Source of the DNA: CAXBMB01 sp052078155
GTDB lineage: Bacteria; Pseudomonadota; Alphaproteobacteria; Kiloniellales; DSM-21159
Direction: 5' to 3'
NCBI GenBank assembly: GCA_052078155.1
Contig: JBQJBP010000004.1
Span: 1-64,000, forward strand
DNA length: 64,000 bases
The stretch's first letter is position 1. Each line of letters begins with the position of its first letter. The position numbers and the translations under genes are program-made. This document shows, one piece after another, positions 49,097-57,269 of this stretch. Under the pieces are notes generated by a model, which was given only the letters and a program-made list of their open reading frames with translations, was not told the origin of the DNA and ran no database searches.

Positions 49097-49381
49097 CACC
49101 TGCTTACTCCCTGTACCCGGCTTTTGTTGTTCAAAATCTGCAACCATAAAAAGCTGTCTTCTTTTATTGCTTTCGCTGAAACTCAGTCCGGCGTCAACCT
49201 GCCCGTTGCCCTGACAGGCCCGATCTCAACACCTTGCCCTGCCAAATCAGCCGAATTCTCCGGACCTTTTTTATCCAGACTGGCAGTTCTGTTTGTTTGG
49301 ATCAGGCCAACTCTGTTCAGTCTTTTCCCTCAAAAGATGTTAGGAAGACTCCTCCTGTTTTTTCGACCGTGATTAGAAGCA

Positions 49382-51439
49382 ATGCCAAAAAAAATAGTCA
49401 TTGTTGGCAACTGCCAGACCATTCCGCTGGGACGCTATCTCAGGGCGAGCCTCCCGGATGCTGAGGTGGTTCGTCTGCGCCGTTTTGATTTGACCAAAAC
49501 AGAAGAACAAAAAGCGACTCAGGCGCTCTATGAAGATGCTGATCTCATTTTTTCCCAGGGCAATTCAGTAAAGAACCTTGGGAGCTTTTCTTCGAGCAAC
49601 CTGCAAACCGATGATCGCGCCTCCTTCTTTCCATCGGTCTTCTTCTCAGGGTTCCATCCGGATTTTTCTGTGGTTCATTCAGAAGGTGCAGAATTGGAGT
49701 CAGCCATCGGCTCCAACCACTCGTCCATTGTTGTTGCGGCCTTCAAACTAGGGCTGTCTGCAGAAGAAACCATAAAGCTGTTCAATCGACGAACCTATGA
49801 AGCGCTTGGCTTTTTTGAGGTCTGGCAAAGTGGCAAACAACACCTCATAGGATCATTCGAAAAACATGACCTGCAGATAAAAGACACTTTTCGCCGTTGG
49901 AAACAGCGGGGCGTGTTCATGCATACCCCTCCCCATCCCTGTTCTTTTGTGATGCATGACGTTGGCGAACTGCTGTTACAAAAAGCCGGCGTGGTTCCCG
50001 CCATTTCTGCAGCCAGTGCTGAGCGCTACCTGACAAAATATGAGCTGGATATGATTGTCTGGCCTCTCTATCCGGAAGTGGCAGAGGCAAGAGGCCGCGC
50101 TGGTGAACTCTACTTTAAAGTACAGGACAATCTGGTGGACAAAGAGCACTATCCGCTCCTCCTGCCACTGGATCGCTTTGTCAAAAACTCCTTTGAGAAG
50201 TATCAGCAGGCACATAGTCAGGATTTCACCTTCTCCGGCTGTATCAGAAGCCTGGAAGAAACCATGGAGATCCTGGCCAACCTCAAGCCCCCCTCGTCCA
50301 AAGCGCCTCCGGTCTCAAAGAACAGTCCGGCAAGCACACAGAAGCGCACAGCCTCATCTGATAAGCCACCCAAAGCGCATCCCTATAACGGGCTGCCCAG
50401 CCATCATTTCTGGATGGAGTCCGTTGCCCGGCCAGACCCCGCTGACATTGATCCTGTGGTCGCGCCCGGGTTCACGATCACCAAACATGATAAAATTGTC
50501 ACCGCAGGCAGCTGTTTTGCTCAGCACCTGGCCAGGCGTCTGCGCCGCCAGGGGTACAACTACCTGATTACCGAGCCCGGAGCCCCGGATCTGGACCGCA
50601 AGTCGGCCAAACGCGCCAACTATGGCGTCTATTCGGCACGCTACGGCAATCTCTATTCAGCCCGACAGTTCAACCAGCTCGTCGACCGCGCTTATGGCCG
50701 CTTCGTGCCTGCAGAACCTGCCTGGCGAAGGCCGGATGGGTCTTTGGCAGATCCTTTCCGACCGCAGATTGAACCAAACGGATTTGCCAGCCTGGACGCT
50801 CTGGAAGCAGACAGGCAGGCTCACTTTTCAGCCACCCGGCAGGCTTTTGAAGAGGCCGACCTCCTGATCTTCACGCTGGGACTGACCGAAGCCTGGGTCT
50901 GCAAAGAAGACGGCGCGGTCCTGCCGCTGGCCCCCGGTGTAGCCGCAGGTGAGTTTCAGGACGACAGGCACCAGTTCGTGAATTTCTCAGCTTCCGAAAC
51001 AGCTGCGGATTTGCAGGCTGCCATCACAAAGATCAAGAAGGTCAATCCGGGCCTTAAAGTGCTGCTGACTGTATCTCCGGTACCACTAGCCGCAACCTAT
51101 GAAGAAAAACATGTCCTGACGGCCACGGGCTTCAGCAAAGCCGCTTTGCGGGTGGCTGCGGAAGAAACCTGTCAGGCCCTGGACGATGTCTTTTACTTTC
51201 CCTCCTATGAGATCGTCACCAATCCCGCCGCCCGGGGCGAGTATCTTGGCGCGGATCTGAGAACTGTTTTGCCCGCAGGTGTGAATCATGTGATGCGGGT
51301 TTTCTTCAAAAACCACACTGCAGAATCCATTGAGAGCCATACTCCCTCTCCCAGCACCGCCCGGTTCACCCGGCAGATGGAGGAAGCAGAGGAAATTGTC
51401 TGCGACGAGGATGAGATCCTAAAAGCGGCCAGGCAGTGA
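49382..51439 (+). CDS. WcbI-GSCFA two-domain protein, probable glycan acyl-modifying enzyme
   Basis: Protein of 685 residues. The N-terminal domain (about 1-290) begins KKIVIVGNCQTIPLGRYL and continues SQGNSVKNLG and FHPDFSVVH, typical of the WcbI polysaccharide-biosynthesis family. A Ser/Pro/Lys-rich linker (about 305-335) leads to a GSCFA domain (about 365-660) with the name-giving GSCFA at 376-380, NYGVYSARYGNLYSARQF, LGLTEAW and TVSPVPLAATY, a SGNH-like hydrolase/esterase fold. Both families are linked to O-acetylation or deacetylation of capsule-type glycans. The pairing in one chain is unusual. It is isolated, with no capsule export genes beside it. Confidence 0.82.
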   Translation: MPKKIVIVGNCQTIPLGRYLRASLPDAEVVRLRRFDLTKTEEQKATQALYEDADLIFSQGNSVKNLGSFSSSNLQTDDRASFFPSVFFSGFHPDFSVVHSEGAELESAIGSNHSSIVVAAFKLGLSAEETIKLFNRRTYEALGFFEVWQSGKQHLIGSFEKHDLQIKDTFRRWKQRGVFMHTPPHPCSFVMHDVGELLLQKAGVVPAISAASAERYLTKYELDMIVWPLYPEVAEARGRAGELYFKVQDNLVDKEHYPLLLPLDRFVKNSFEKYQQAHSQDFTFSGCIRSLEETMEILANLKPPSSKAPPVSKNSPASTQKRTASSDKPPKAHPYNGLPSHHFWMESVARPDPADIDPVVAPGFTITKHDKIVTAGSCFAQHLARRLRRQGYNYLITEPGAPDLDRKSAKRANYGVYSARYGNLYSARQFNQLVDRAYGRFVPAEPAWRRPDGSLADPFRPQIEPNGFASLDALEADRQAHFSATRQAFEEADLLIFTLGLTEAWVCKEDGAVLPLAPGVAAGEFQDDRHQFVNFSASETAADLQAAITKIKKVNPGLKVLLTVSPVPLAATYEEKHVLTATGFSKAALRVAAEETCQALDDVFYFPSYEIVTNPAARGEYLGADLRTVLPAGVNHVMRVFFKNHTAESIESHTPSPSTARFTRQMEEAEEIVCDEDEILKAARQ

Positions 51440-51482
51440 CAGGTCGACCTGTCTGGGGCACCAGCAGATAGACTGGCGTCAC

Positions 51483-51611
51483 ATCGGCCTAAGTAGAATC
51501 ACTTCGTGAGAACACTTGAAGCGTGAGTTTGCCTCTTTTCACTGTCTTACAGGATGATTCCCAGGTTAGGTCCAAGCGCAAAGCGCTTCCAACTAAACCG
51601 ATCACGCTCTG
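51483..51611 (+). repeat. Dispersed repeat, copy 5
   Basis: From ATCGGCCTAAGTAGAATCAC to CCGATCACGCTCTGG. Inner elements ATCACTTCGTGAG, GAAGCGTGAGTTTGCCTC, GGATGATTCCCAGGTTAGG and AAGCGCAAAGCGCTT agree with the copy at 62263. Confidence 0.85.
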
Positions 51612-51851
51612 GGAGCCTGTGCCGCCATGGCTTCTGCAAGAACGGGTGGGCTTCTGCCTGCCTTCTTTTTGAATCGCCTTTTGTTTTCCAGCTGGGTAAC
51701 AGCAGTTTTTTCTTACCTGAAGGCACGAAGAGCAGTTGAGCTTCACAGAGCCCGGTGGTTATTGTCAGCTTCTGTCAGCTCGACTCGATTTCCTCTCACC
51801 CCAGAGTCCCATCGTATTGTTTGGAATCCCGAGGAGATTTCAAATAAGATG

Positions 51852-51939
51852 CGAATGAGCCTCTTTTCAACCTGTTAGAGGGTGATGCACGACCGAAGCG
51901 GAGCGCAAGGCGCTTCAGCTTCAGTCGATCGCACTCTAA
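51852..51939 (+). repeat. Dispersed repeat, shortened subfamily, copy 6
   Basis: From GCGAATGAGCCTCTTTTCAA to GATCGCACTCTAA. It shares the AACCTGTTAGAGGGTGAT core and GCGCAAGGCGCTTC hairpin with 31949-32028 and lacks the left third of the full-length element. Ends 23 bases before the nadK start. Confidence 0.8.
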
Positions 51940-51961
51940 GGGCAAAGGAACCTTCAGCGTC

Positions 51962-52732
51962 ATGTCCGAAAGCCCCCGGTTTGCTTTCGTTGCCAGTGAT
52001 GTGCCTCAGGCTCAAAACGCCCTGGAGCGCTTCAATCAGCGCTATAACCCCGTGCCTCTGAACGAAGCCGAGGTCATTGTTGCATTGGGCGGTGACGGCT
52101 TCATGCTGGAAACGCTGCACGCGCATATGGGCAATGGGGTTGCCATTTTTGGCATGAACTGCGGCACTGTCGGCTTCCTGATGAACGAGTACCGCGAAGA
52201 AGGCCTGATCGCCCGGATCAAGAACGCGCTGCAGGAAACACTGCATCCTTTGCGGATGAAAGCCACCTGCTGCAGCGGAACAGAACACGACGCCCTTGCG
52301 ATCAACGAAGTGGCTCTGTTCCGGGAAAGCCGTCAGGCAGCCAAAGTCGCCATCAAGATCGATGGCATCACCCGTATGGAAGAGTTGGTTTGCGACGGCG
52401 TTCTGGTCGCGACCCCGGCTGGAAGCACGGCCTACAACCTTTCCGCCCACGGCCCCATTTTGCCACTGGGCTCACCTTTGCTGTCCCTGACCCCCATCAG
52501 CGCCTTTCGCCCACGGCGCTGGCGCGGGGCGCTGATCCCTCATGGGGCCGAGGTCTCATTCGAAATACTCGAACAGGGCAAGAGACCGGTCAGTGCCACC
52601 GCTGACTTTACCGAGATCCGTGACGTGACCCGGGTCAGTGTGTGTGAGGACCGCGAGGTTTCCCTGAAATTGCTGTTTGATCCCGAGCACAATCTGGAAG
52701 AGCGCATCCTGAAAGAACAGTTTGTGCCCTGA
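51962..52732 (+). CDS. nadK: NAD kinase
   Basis: Protein of 256 residues phosphorylating NAD to NADP, the compact alphaproteobacterial form. The catalytic GGDG motif is at 43-46 (ALGGDGFMLETLH), followed by GMNCGTVGFLMNEY, the AINEVALFR motif and the glycine/serine loop TPAGSTAYNLSAHGPILPLG. Its start has AAAGGAA upstream. A dispersed repeat ends only 23 bases before the start codon, so the promoter must lie in or before the repeat. Confidence 0.96.
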   Translation: MSESPRFAFVASDVPQAQNALERFNQRYNPVPLNEAEVIVALGGDGFMLETLHAHMGNGVAIFGMNCGTVGFLMNEYREEGLIARIKNALQETLHPLRMKATCCSGTEHDALAINEVALFRESRQAAKVAIKIDGITRMEELVCDGVLVATPAGSTAYNLSAHGPILPLGSPLLSLTPISAFRPRRWRGALIPHGAEVSFEILEQGKRPVSATADFTEIRDVTRVSVCEDREVSLKLLFDPEHNLEERILKEQFVP

Positions 52733-52780
52733 TCCATCTGTGATCCGCCTTCAGACAGAAGCGATCTTGCTCCCAGCAAC

Positions 52781-52813
52781 AAAAAAAATGCCGCCCCCGG
52801 AATGAGGGGCGGC
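52781..52813 (-). terminator. Minus-strand terminator downstream of the DUF1127 genes
   Basis: GCCGCCCC/GGGGCGGC stem with an 8-base loop, followed on the minus strand by a run of eight T. It could end transcripts coming from 53101-53687 through the repeat at 52932; on the plus strand it lies behind nadK but without a T run. Confidence 0.75.
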
Positions 52814-52931
52814 AGGGAAGACCAAGAATGAGGCGCAAACTTGGTCGGCAATCTAGGGGTTCAGCAGTGAAACCAGCAGGGGTGGTCTCTGGACAGGGAT
52901 TGTTGTGTGACAATCCTTGATCAGGTCAGTC

Positions 52932-53046
52932 TCAGAGCCAGATCGCTTAAAGCGTGAACCTGCCTCTTTTCAACAAGACGGAGGATGATTCACGGCCTGG
53001 TTTTAAGAGCAAAGCGCTCGCTTCCAGCCAGACCGGTCATGCTCTC
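52932..53046 (+). repeat. Dispersed repeat, copy 7
   Basis: From TCAGAGCCAGATCGCTTAAA to GGTCATGCTCTCG. The first hairpin of the consensus is missing; AAGCGTGAACCTGCCTC, GGATGATTCACGG and GAGCAAAGCGCTC remain. It lies between nadK and the DUF1127 genes and may be transcribed as the 3' end of the latter. Confidence 0.8.
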
Positions 53047-53100
53047 GCCAAGGTCCTTCAAATCCAGTCGAAGCGACCTTCAGACCATCAACCGCAGAAA

Positions 53101-53316
53101 TCAGGCCTGCCAGAAAGCCTTCCGGACTTCCTTGTCGATGTCAGCGGCGCTGAGATGCAGGTCCGTGCGCTGGCGGGCGTCCATGTTTTTCAACTGGTCG
53201 CGCTGTTCGAAGCGGGCCTGCCAGGTGTAGAGGGTGTTCAGAACGGACAGAGCAGCAGCTTTGACACCGGTGGAACCCTGCAGGGCGGAAGGGGAAACGA
53301 AAGCGGTAGCAGCCAT
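53101..53316 (-). CDS. DUF1127-type small protein (copy A)
   Basis: Protein of 71 residues with AGGAG just before the ATG. The C-terminal 45 residues (TWQARFEQRDQLKNMDARQR then LHLSAADIDKEVRKAFWQ) fit the DUF1127 pattern of arginine-rich small proteins, some of which affect RNA turnover or phosphate and stress responses in Alphaproteobacteria. It is a tandem paralogue of the gene at 53460, sharing TWQARFEQR and the FWQA end. Confidence 0.8.
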   Translation of the reverse strand: MAATAFVSPSALQGSTGVKAAALSVLNTLYTWQARFEQRDQLKNMDARQRTDLHLSAADIDKEVRKAFWQA

Positions 53317-53389
53317 GGGAGGTCTCCTGAATATCTTAGATCACGGAGCAACTCTTTGGGCGATCCGGGATCTCGTTCGTACAAATAGG

Positions 53390-53444
53390 GTAAAAGGGTC
53401 GGGCAGGGTCTGCTTTTGGGTGTTCCCTCTGGTGCAGCCTGCCC
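53390..53444 (-). terminator. Terminator-like hairpin between the two DUF1127 genes
   Basis: GGGCAGG+CTGC and GCAG+CCTGCCC pair with a 2-base bulge around a 20-base loop, followed on the minus strand by CCTTTTACC. It could uncouple the two paralogues. Confidence 0.5.
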
Positions 53445-53459
53445 TGCTGGTCAGCCAGC

Positions 53460-53687
53460 TCAGGCCTGCCAGAAAGGTTTGTTCAGCTCTTTGCGAACAT
53501 CGCTCTGGCTCAGACCCAGATCGCTCAACAGGTGTGGCTCCAGCGCCTTCAGCTGCTGGCGCTGCTCAAAGCGCGCCTGCCAGGTAAAGAGCTTGTCCAA
53601 AATCACAGCAGCAACAGCCGCAACGCCAGTGCGGCGCGTGGAAGCTGCAGCAAAAGAAGCGGTGGGGGTGATAACTGTCGTAGCCAT
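53460..53687 (-). CDS. DUF1127-type small protein (copy B)
   Basis: Protein of 75 residues with an alanine/threonine-rich N-terminus and the DUF1127 region TWQARFEQRQQLKALEPHLL then SDLGLSQSDVRKELNKPFWQ. Tandem paralogue of copy A. It is divergent from a GcvA-type LysR gene with 157 bases between, an arrangement that recurs in Alphaproteobacteria and suggests that the LysR protein controls it. Confidence 0.85.
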   Translation of the reverse strand: MATTVITPTASFAAASTRRTGVAAVAAVILDKLFTWQARFEQRQQLKALEPHLLSDLGLSQSDVRKELNKPFWQA

Positions 53688-53796
53688 GATTTCTAATCCT
53701 TCTGCGAAGCGTGAAGACCTTTGCTGACCCCCTGGTCAACTGGTCTGTGGTGCTCGAAGATTTAGGAGGGATTGCTGTTTTCCTCAAACGATGATA

Positions 53797-53817
53797 ATTC
53801 ATAGATCGCATTAGAAT
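53797..53817. promoter_or_regulatory. Possible LysR-type binding site
   Basis: ATTC and GAAT are inverted ends 13 bases apart (ATTCATAGATCGCATTAGAAT is the span 53797-53817, given by its ends ATTC...GAAT), a T-N11-A-like layout in the divergent DUF1127/LysR gap. Weak and positional evidence only. Confidence 0.3.
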
Positions 53818-53844
53818 TTCTCATCCTTTAATGGAACGGAAACA

Positions 53845-54891
53845 ATGCCAGCACGGCGAATTCCACCGCTCAACGCTCTGCGCGCCTTTGAAGCAGCTGC
53901 AAGACATCTCTCATTTACCGTTGCAGCACAAGAACTTAACGTAACTCAAGCGGCGATCAGCCATCAGGTAAAGGCGCTTGAAGAGCATTTGGGCATTCAA
54001 CTCTTCAGAAGAAGAAATCGTTCTCTCGAATTAACAGATGCAGGTTTTGCATACCTGCCATCACTAACTCAGGCCTTTGATTTGGTGGAAACGGCATCGC
54101 GCAAACTGCTGCGCCAGGAAGCCGAAGGTCCGCTCAAAATTTCCGTCCTGCCATCCTTTGCAACCAAATGGCTTTTGCCCCGCCTGCCTCTGTTCAGAGA
54201 AGCCCATCCGGAAATAGATGTGCTGGTGTCGGCGCGGGATGAACTGGTGGACTTCTACGCCGAGCAGATCGACCTAGGCATCCGCTATGGCCGGGGGGAA
54301 TATCCTGGCCTGTCTGCGGAGTGGATGATGGCCGACTACAAGTACCCGGTGTGCAGCCCTCAGTTGCTCAAAGGGGAGCTTCCTCTCAGTCGGCCGGAGG
54401 ATCTGCGCTACCAGACGCTGCTGCATGACGATGTAACCGGCGGGGCTGTCGATATTGACTGGGGTGACTGGCTGGGTCTGGCGCAAGTGGACAACATCAA
54501 CTTCAAACGCGGACCTGGCTACAATGATTCCTCAATGGTGATTAATGCCGCCATCGCCGGTCAGGGTATTGCGCTGGCCCGCCACTCCCTTGCCCAGGTC
54601 GACATGGACAATGGCTTGCTGGTCTCCCCCTTTGGTCCGCAAGTGGCAACCGGCTTCCACTACTTCATCGTCACCGCCCCTGAAACCAAGAACTGGCCCA
54701 AAATCAAAGCCTTCCGCAACTGGCTGCTCGAGGAAGTGGCGGCCTGCGGCATGGACAGCCCCCCGCCCGCCGGGCTGCAGACCGGGGAAGCCATGATCTG
54801 GAAACAAGGCGACCGCTACACCCCCTTCAAGATTGACCAGAAATCGGCCCACAATCTGACCACCAGAGGCAAGAAGAACGAACCGACCTGA
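53845..54891 (+). CDS. GcvA-type LysR transcriptional regulator
   Basis: Protein of 348 residues. The N-terminal winged helix (PPLNALRAFEAAARHLSFTV, LNVTQAAISHQVKALEEHLG) is of the GcvA subgroup, followed by the effector domain (LKISVLPSFATKWLLPRLPL, GIRYGRGEYPGLSAEWMM, MVINAAIAGQGIALARHSL). The C-terminus is about 40 residues longer than GcvA and polar. It is divergent from the DUF1127 gene pair, the likely targets. No glycine cleavage genes are present. Confidence 0.9.
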   Translation: MPARRIPPLNALRAFEAAARHLSFTVAAQELNVTQAAISHQVKALEEHLGIQLFRRRNRSLELTDAGFAYLPSLTQAFDLVETASRKLLRQEAEGPLKISVLPSFATKWLLPRLPLFREAHPEIDVLVSARDELVDFYAEQIDLGIRYGRGEYPGLSAEWMMADYKYPVCSPQLLKGELPLSRPEDLRYQTLLHDDVTGGAVDIDWGDWLGLAQVDNINFKRGPGYNDSSMVINAAIAGQGIALARHSLAQVDMDNGLLVSPFGPQVATGFHYFIVTAPETKNWPKIKAFRNWLLEEVAACGMDSPPPAGLQTGEAMIWKQGDRYTPFKIDQKSAHNLTTRGKKNEPT

Positions 54892-54984
54892 CGATGCCTC
54901 TCACATCCTTTGCTTCCTGGCAGCTCAGACCCTTTTCTGTCTGGCCGCAGGATGCCAGCTGAAAACGAAAGAGTCCTCAGGCCC

Positions 54985-55120
54985 CTAAAGTCAAATCGAT
55001 TGAAGTGGACTCACTGCGTGATACTGCTTGAAGCGTGAAACTCTTTTCAGTGCTTAAGAGGATGGTTCACGATTTGAACCCAAGCGCACAGCGCTTCTAA
55101 CCAACTCGATCATGCTCTAA
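54985..55120 (+). repeat. Dispersed repeat, copy 8
   Basis: From CTAAAGTCAAATCGATTGAA to CTCGATCATGCTCTAA. Contains GGACTCACTGCGTGA, TTGAAGCGTGAAACTC, GGATGGTTCACG and AAGCGCACAGCGCTT. It is the main content of the 465-base gap between the LysR gene and argE; the rest (54892-54984, 55121-55356) shows only presumed promoter sequence and the AGGAG of argE. Confidence 0.85.
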
Positions 55121-55356
55121 AGGCCTGACAATCTTCGCCTCCATTGTGGTGAGTGAGCATCAAATTCTATGCGCCGCTCCCCCAGCCACATGCTGTTACA
55201 GCAAAACTGCCATGCCGCCACTTCCGGTTCATTCTCTGCTACCTTGGTAATCTGAAAAGACAGGCCTCTGGACCCATCCAGCTCCACCTGACCGGAGCGT
55301 TCCAGAGTTTTGCCTGATGTCCCTGATTCCGATCTGCCACAGGAGTTCTTGGCTAA

Positions 55357-56520
55357 ATGACCCGTCCCTCTGCTGCGAGTGTTGATCTCATCAGCCGCTT
55401 GATTGCCTTCGACACCACCAGCCGCAATTCAAATCTGGAACTCATTCACGACGTTCGGGACTACCTGGCCGATCTGGGCATTGAGAGCCACCTGGTTCAC
55501 AACGAAGAAGGCTCCAAAGCCAATCTCTATTGCACCATCGGACCCAAGGATGTGCCCGGGATTGCCCTGTCAGGACATACAGACGTGGTGCCCATTGATG
55601 GTCAGGAATGGAGCAAGGATCCCTGGCAGGTCAGTGAAGAAGACGGCAAGCTCTTTGGGCGCGGCAGTTGCGACATGAAGTCCTTCATCGCTGTCTGCCT
55701 GGCTTTTGCCCCCAAATTCCAGGCCGCGAGCCTGAGCATGCCGGTCCACTTCTGTTTCTCCTTCGATGAAGAAGTCGGCTGTAAGGGCGTGCGCCCTCTG
55801 CTGGCATTCCTGGCTCAACAGCCGGTCAAACCCCGCCTGGCGATCATCGGCGAACCCACGGACATGCAGGTCATCACCGGACACAAAGGCAAGCTGACCC
55901 AGACCTGTCATGTTTCCGGTTTTGAGTGCCATTCCTCTCTGGCTCCGCAAGGGGTCAACGCGGTGCAGTACGCCGCAAAGCTGGTCACCCATCTAACTGA
56001 AATGGCGGAACGAAAATCAAAAGAAGGCCCCTTTGATCACGACTATGACGTGCCTCACACCACCATCCACACCGGAGTAATCTCTGGCGGAACGGCCATC
56101 AACATCGTGCCCAAGGACTGTGAATTTACCTTTGAATTCCGCCTGTTGCCCGAAGACGACGGAGAGGCTCTCTTTCAGGAAGTAAAGGACTATGCCTATC
56201 AGGAACTGCTGCCGGCCATGCAGGCTGTGCAGCCGTCCACCAACATCACCTTTGAGGAATACTCATCCTTTCCTCCGTTGGATACGCCTCTGGATCATGA
56301 GGTCGTTGCCCTGGCAAAGGCTCTGACAGGGGCCAACAGCACCTCAAAAGTGGCGTTTGGCACCGAAGCCGGTCTTTTCTCTCACGCCGGTATTCCGGCC
56401 GTGATCTGTGGACCGGGTTCCATCGAACAGGCCCACAAACCCGACGAATTCATCGCGCTGGATCAGATTGCGCAATGTGAAGCCTTCATGGAGCGCCTGA
56501 TTGAGCATCTGACCCGCTAG
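55357..56520 (+). CDS. argE: Acetylornithine deacetylase
   Basis: Zinc peptidase-family (M20) enzyme of 387 residues that frees ornithine from N-acetylornithine in arginine synthesis. Metal motif SGHTDVVP (H74, D76), GRGSCDMKSF, catalytic DEEVGCKG and the later GEPTDMQVITGHKG follow the ArgE type. The dimerisation domain is complete and GTEAGLFSHAGIPAVICGPG holds the last ligand region. AGGAG lies 12 bases before the start. A HAD phosphatase and an AbrB-like membrane protein follow on the same strand. Confidence 0.9.
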   Translation: MTRPSAASVDLISRLIAFDTTSRNSNLELIHDVRDYLADLGIESHLVHNEEGSKANLYCTIGPKDVPGIALSGHTDVVPIDGQEWSKDPWQVSEEDGKLFGRGSCDMKSFIAVCLAFAPKFQAASLSMPVHFCFSFDEEVGCKGVRPLLAFLAQQPVKPRLAIIGEPTDMQVITGHKGKLTQTCHVSGFECHSSLAPQGVNAVQYAAKLVTHLTEMAERKSKEGPFDHDYDVPHTTIHTGVISGGTAINIVPKDCEFTFEFRLLPEDDGEALFQEVKDYAYQELLPAMQAVQPSTNITFEEYSSFPPLDTPLDHEVVALAKALTGANSTSKVAFGTEAGLFSHAGIPAVICGPGSIEQAHKPDEFIALDQIAQCEAFMERLIEHLTR

Positions 56521-56597
56521 ATTCACGCCACAGCCCCATCTTGGCTCCTTTTCACCTGCCCGTTACCCTGGCTTCGGCCCGCACCAGAGAAGATCCC

Positions 56598-57269
56598 ATG
56601 ACATCTGTTCCCCCGCCCCCACCAAATGCTGAGACCAGCGTGACCACAGTCATTTTTGACATGGGGGCGGTTCTGATCGACTGGAATCCCAGGCACCTCT
56701 ACCGCTCTGTCTTTGCTGAACAAGCTGAAATGGAGCATTTTCTCGAGGAGATTTGCCCGCCGGACTGGAACGTGGCCATGGATGCCGGACGCCCCATGGA
56801 CGAAGCACTGGCCGAACGCCAGGCCCTCTTTCCGGATCATCACGACACCATTCAATTGTGGAAAGACCGCTGGCCGGAAATGATGGCAGGCAGCATTCCC
56901 GGTTCCGTCAGCCTGTTGCGAGAGCTCTACGAAGCAGGGGTGCCACTCTACGGCCTGACGAACTTTTCTGCTGAAACCTGGCCCTATGCCGAAAAGCGCT
57001 TTGGTTTTCTGCGCTGGTTCAACGACATCCTGGTCTCCGGCGCAGAAAAGATGATCAAGCCGGATGCGGGGATCTACCGCGCTTTGCTGGCGCGCAACAG
57101 CCTGAAGGCGGAACAGTGCCTCTTTATCGATGACTCGCCGAAGAATGTTGAAGGGGCCCAGGCCGTCGGGCTGCAGGCCCATCATTTCACCTCAGTGGAC
57201 AGCCTCAGAGACGATCTGGAGCGTCACGGGCTGCTGACCCCGGCCTTTTCCAGTAAGGTCTTCTCCTGA
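56598..57269 (+). CDS. HAD-family phosphatase, YihX-like
   Basis: Protein of 223 residues from ATG 56598, which has GAGAAG upstream and fits the family; the frame is open earlier. Motif I is TTVIFDMGAVLIDWNPR (nucleophile D21), of the FDxGxV type seen in YihX and related sugar-phosphate phosphatases rather than FDxDGT. Motif II LTNFS, motif III K in MIKPDAGIY and motif IV CLFIDDSPKNVEGA are all intact. Substrate unknown. Its TGA overlaps the next ATG as TGATG. Confidence 0.87.
   Translation: MTSVPPPPPNAETSVTTVIFDMGAVLIDWNPRHLYRSVFAEQAEMEHFLEEICPPDWNVAMDAGRPMDEALAERQALFPDHHDTIQLWKDRWPEMMAGSIPGSVSLLRELYEAGVPLYGLTNFSAETWPYAEKRFGFLRWFNDILVSGAEKMIKPDAGIYRALLARNSLKAEQCLFIDDSPKNVEGAQAVGLQAHHFTSVDSLRDDLERHGLLTPAFSSKVFS

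Larger units (their letters stand above)
51440..51961. other. Spacer before nadK holding two dispersed repeats
   Basis: 522 bases without a convincing gene. It contains repeat copies at 51483-51611 and 51852-51939, separated by about 240 bases of low-complexity, T-rich sequence in which I see nothing further. Confidence 0.6.
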
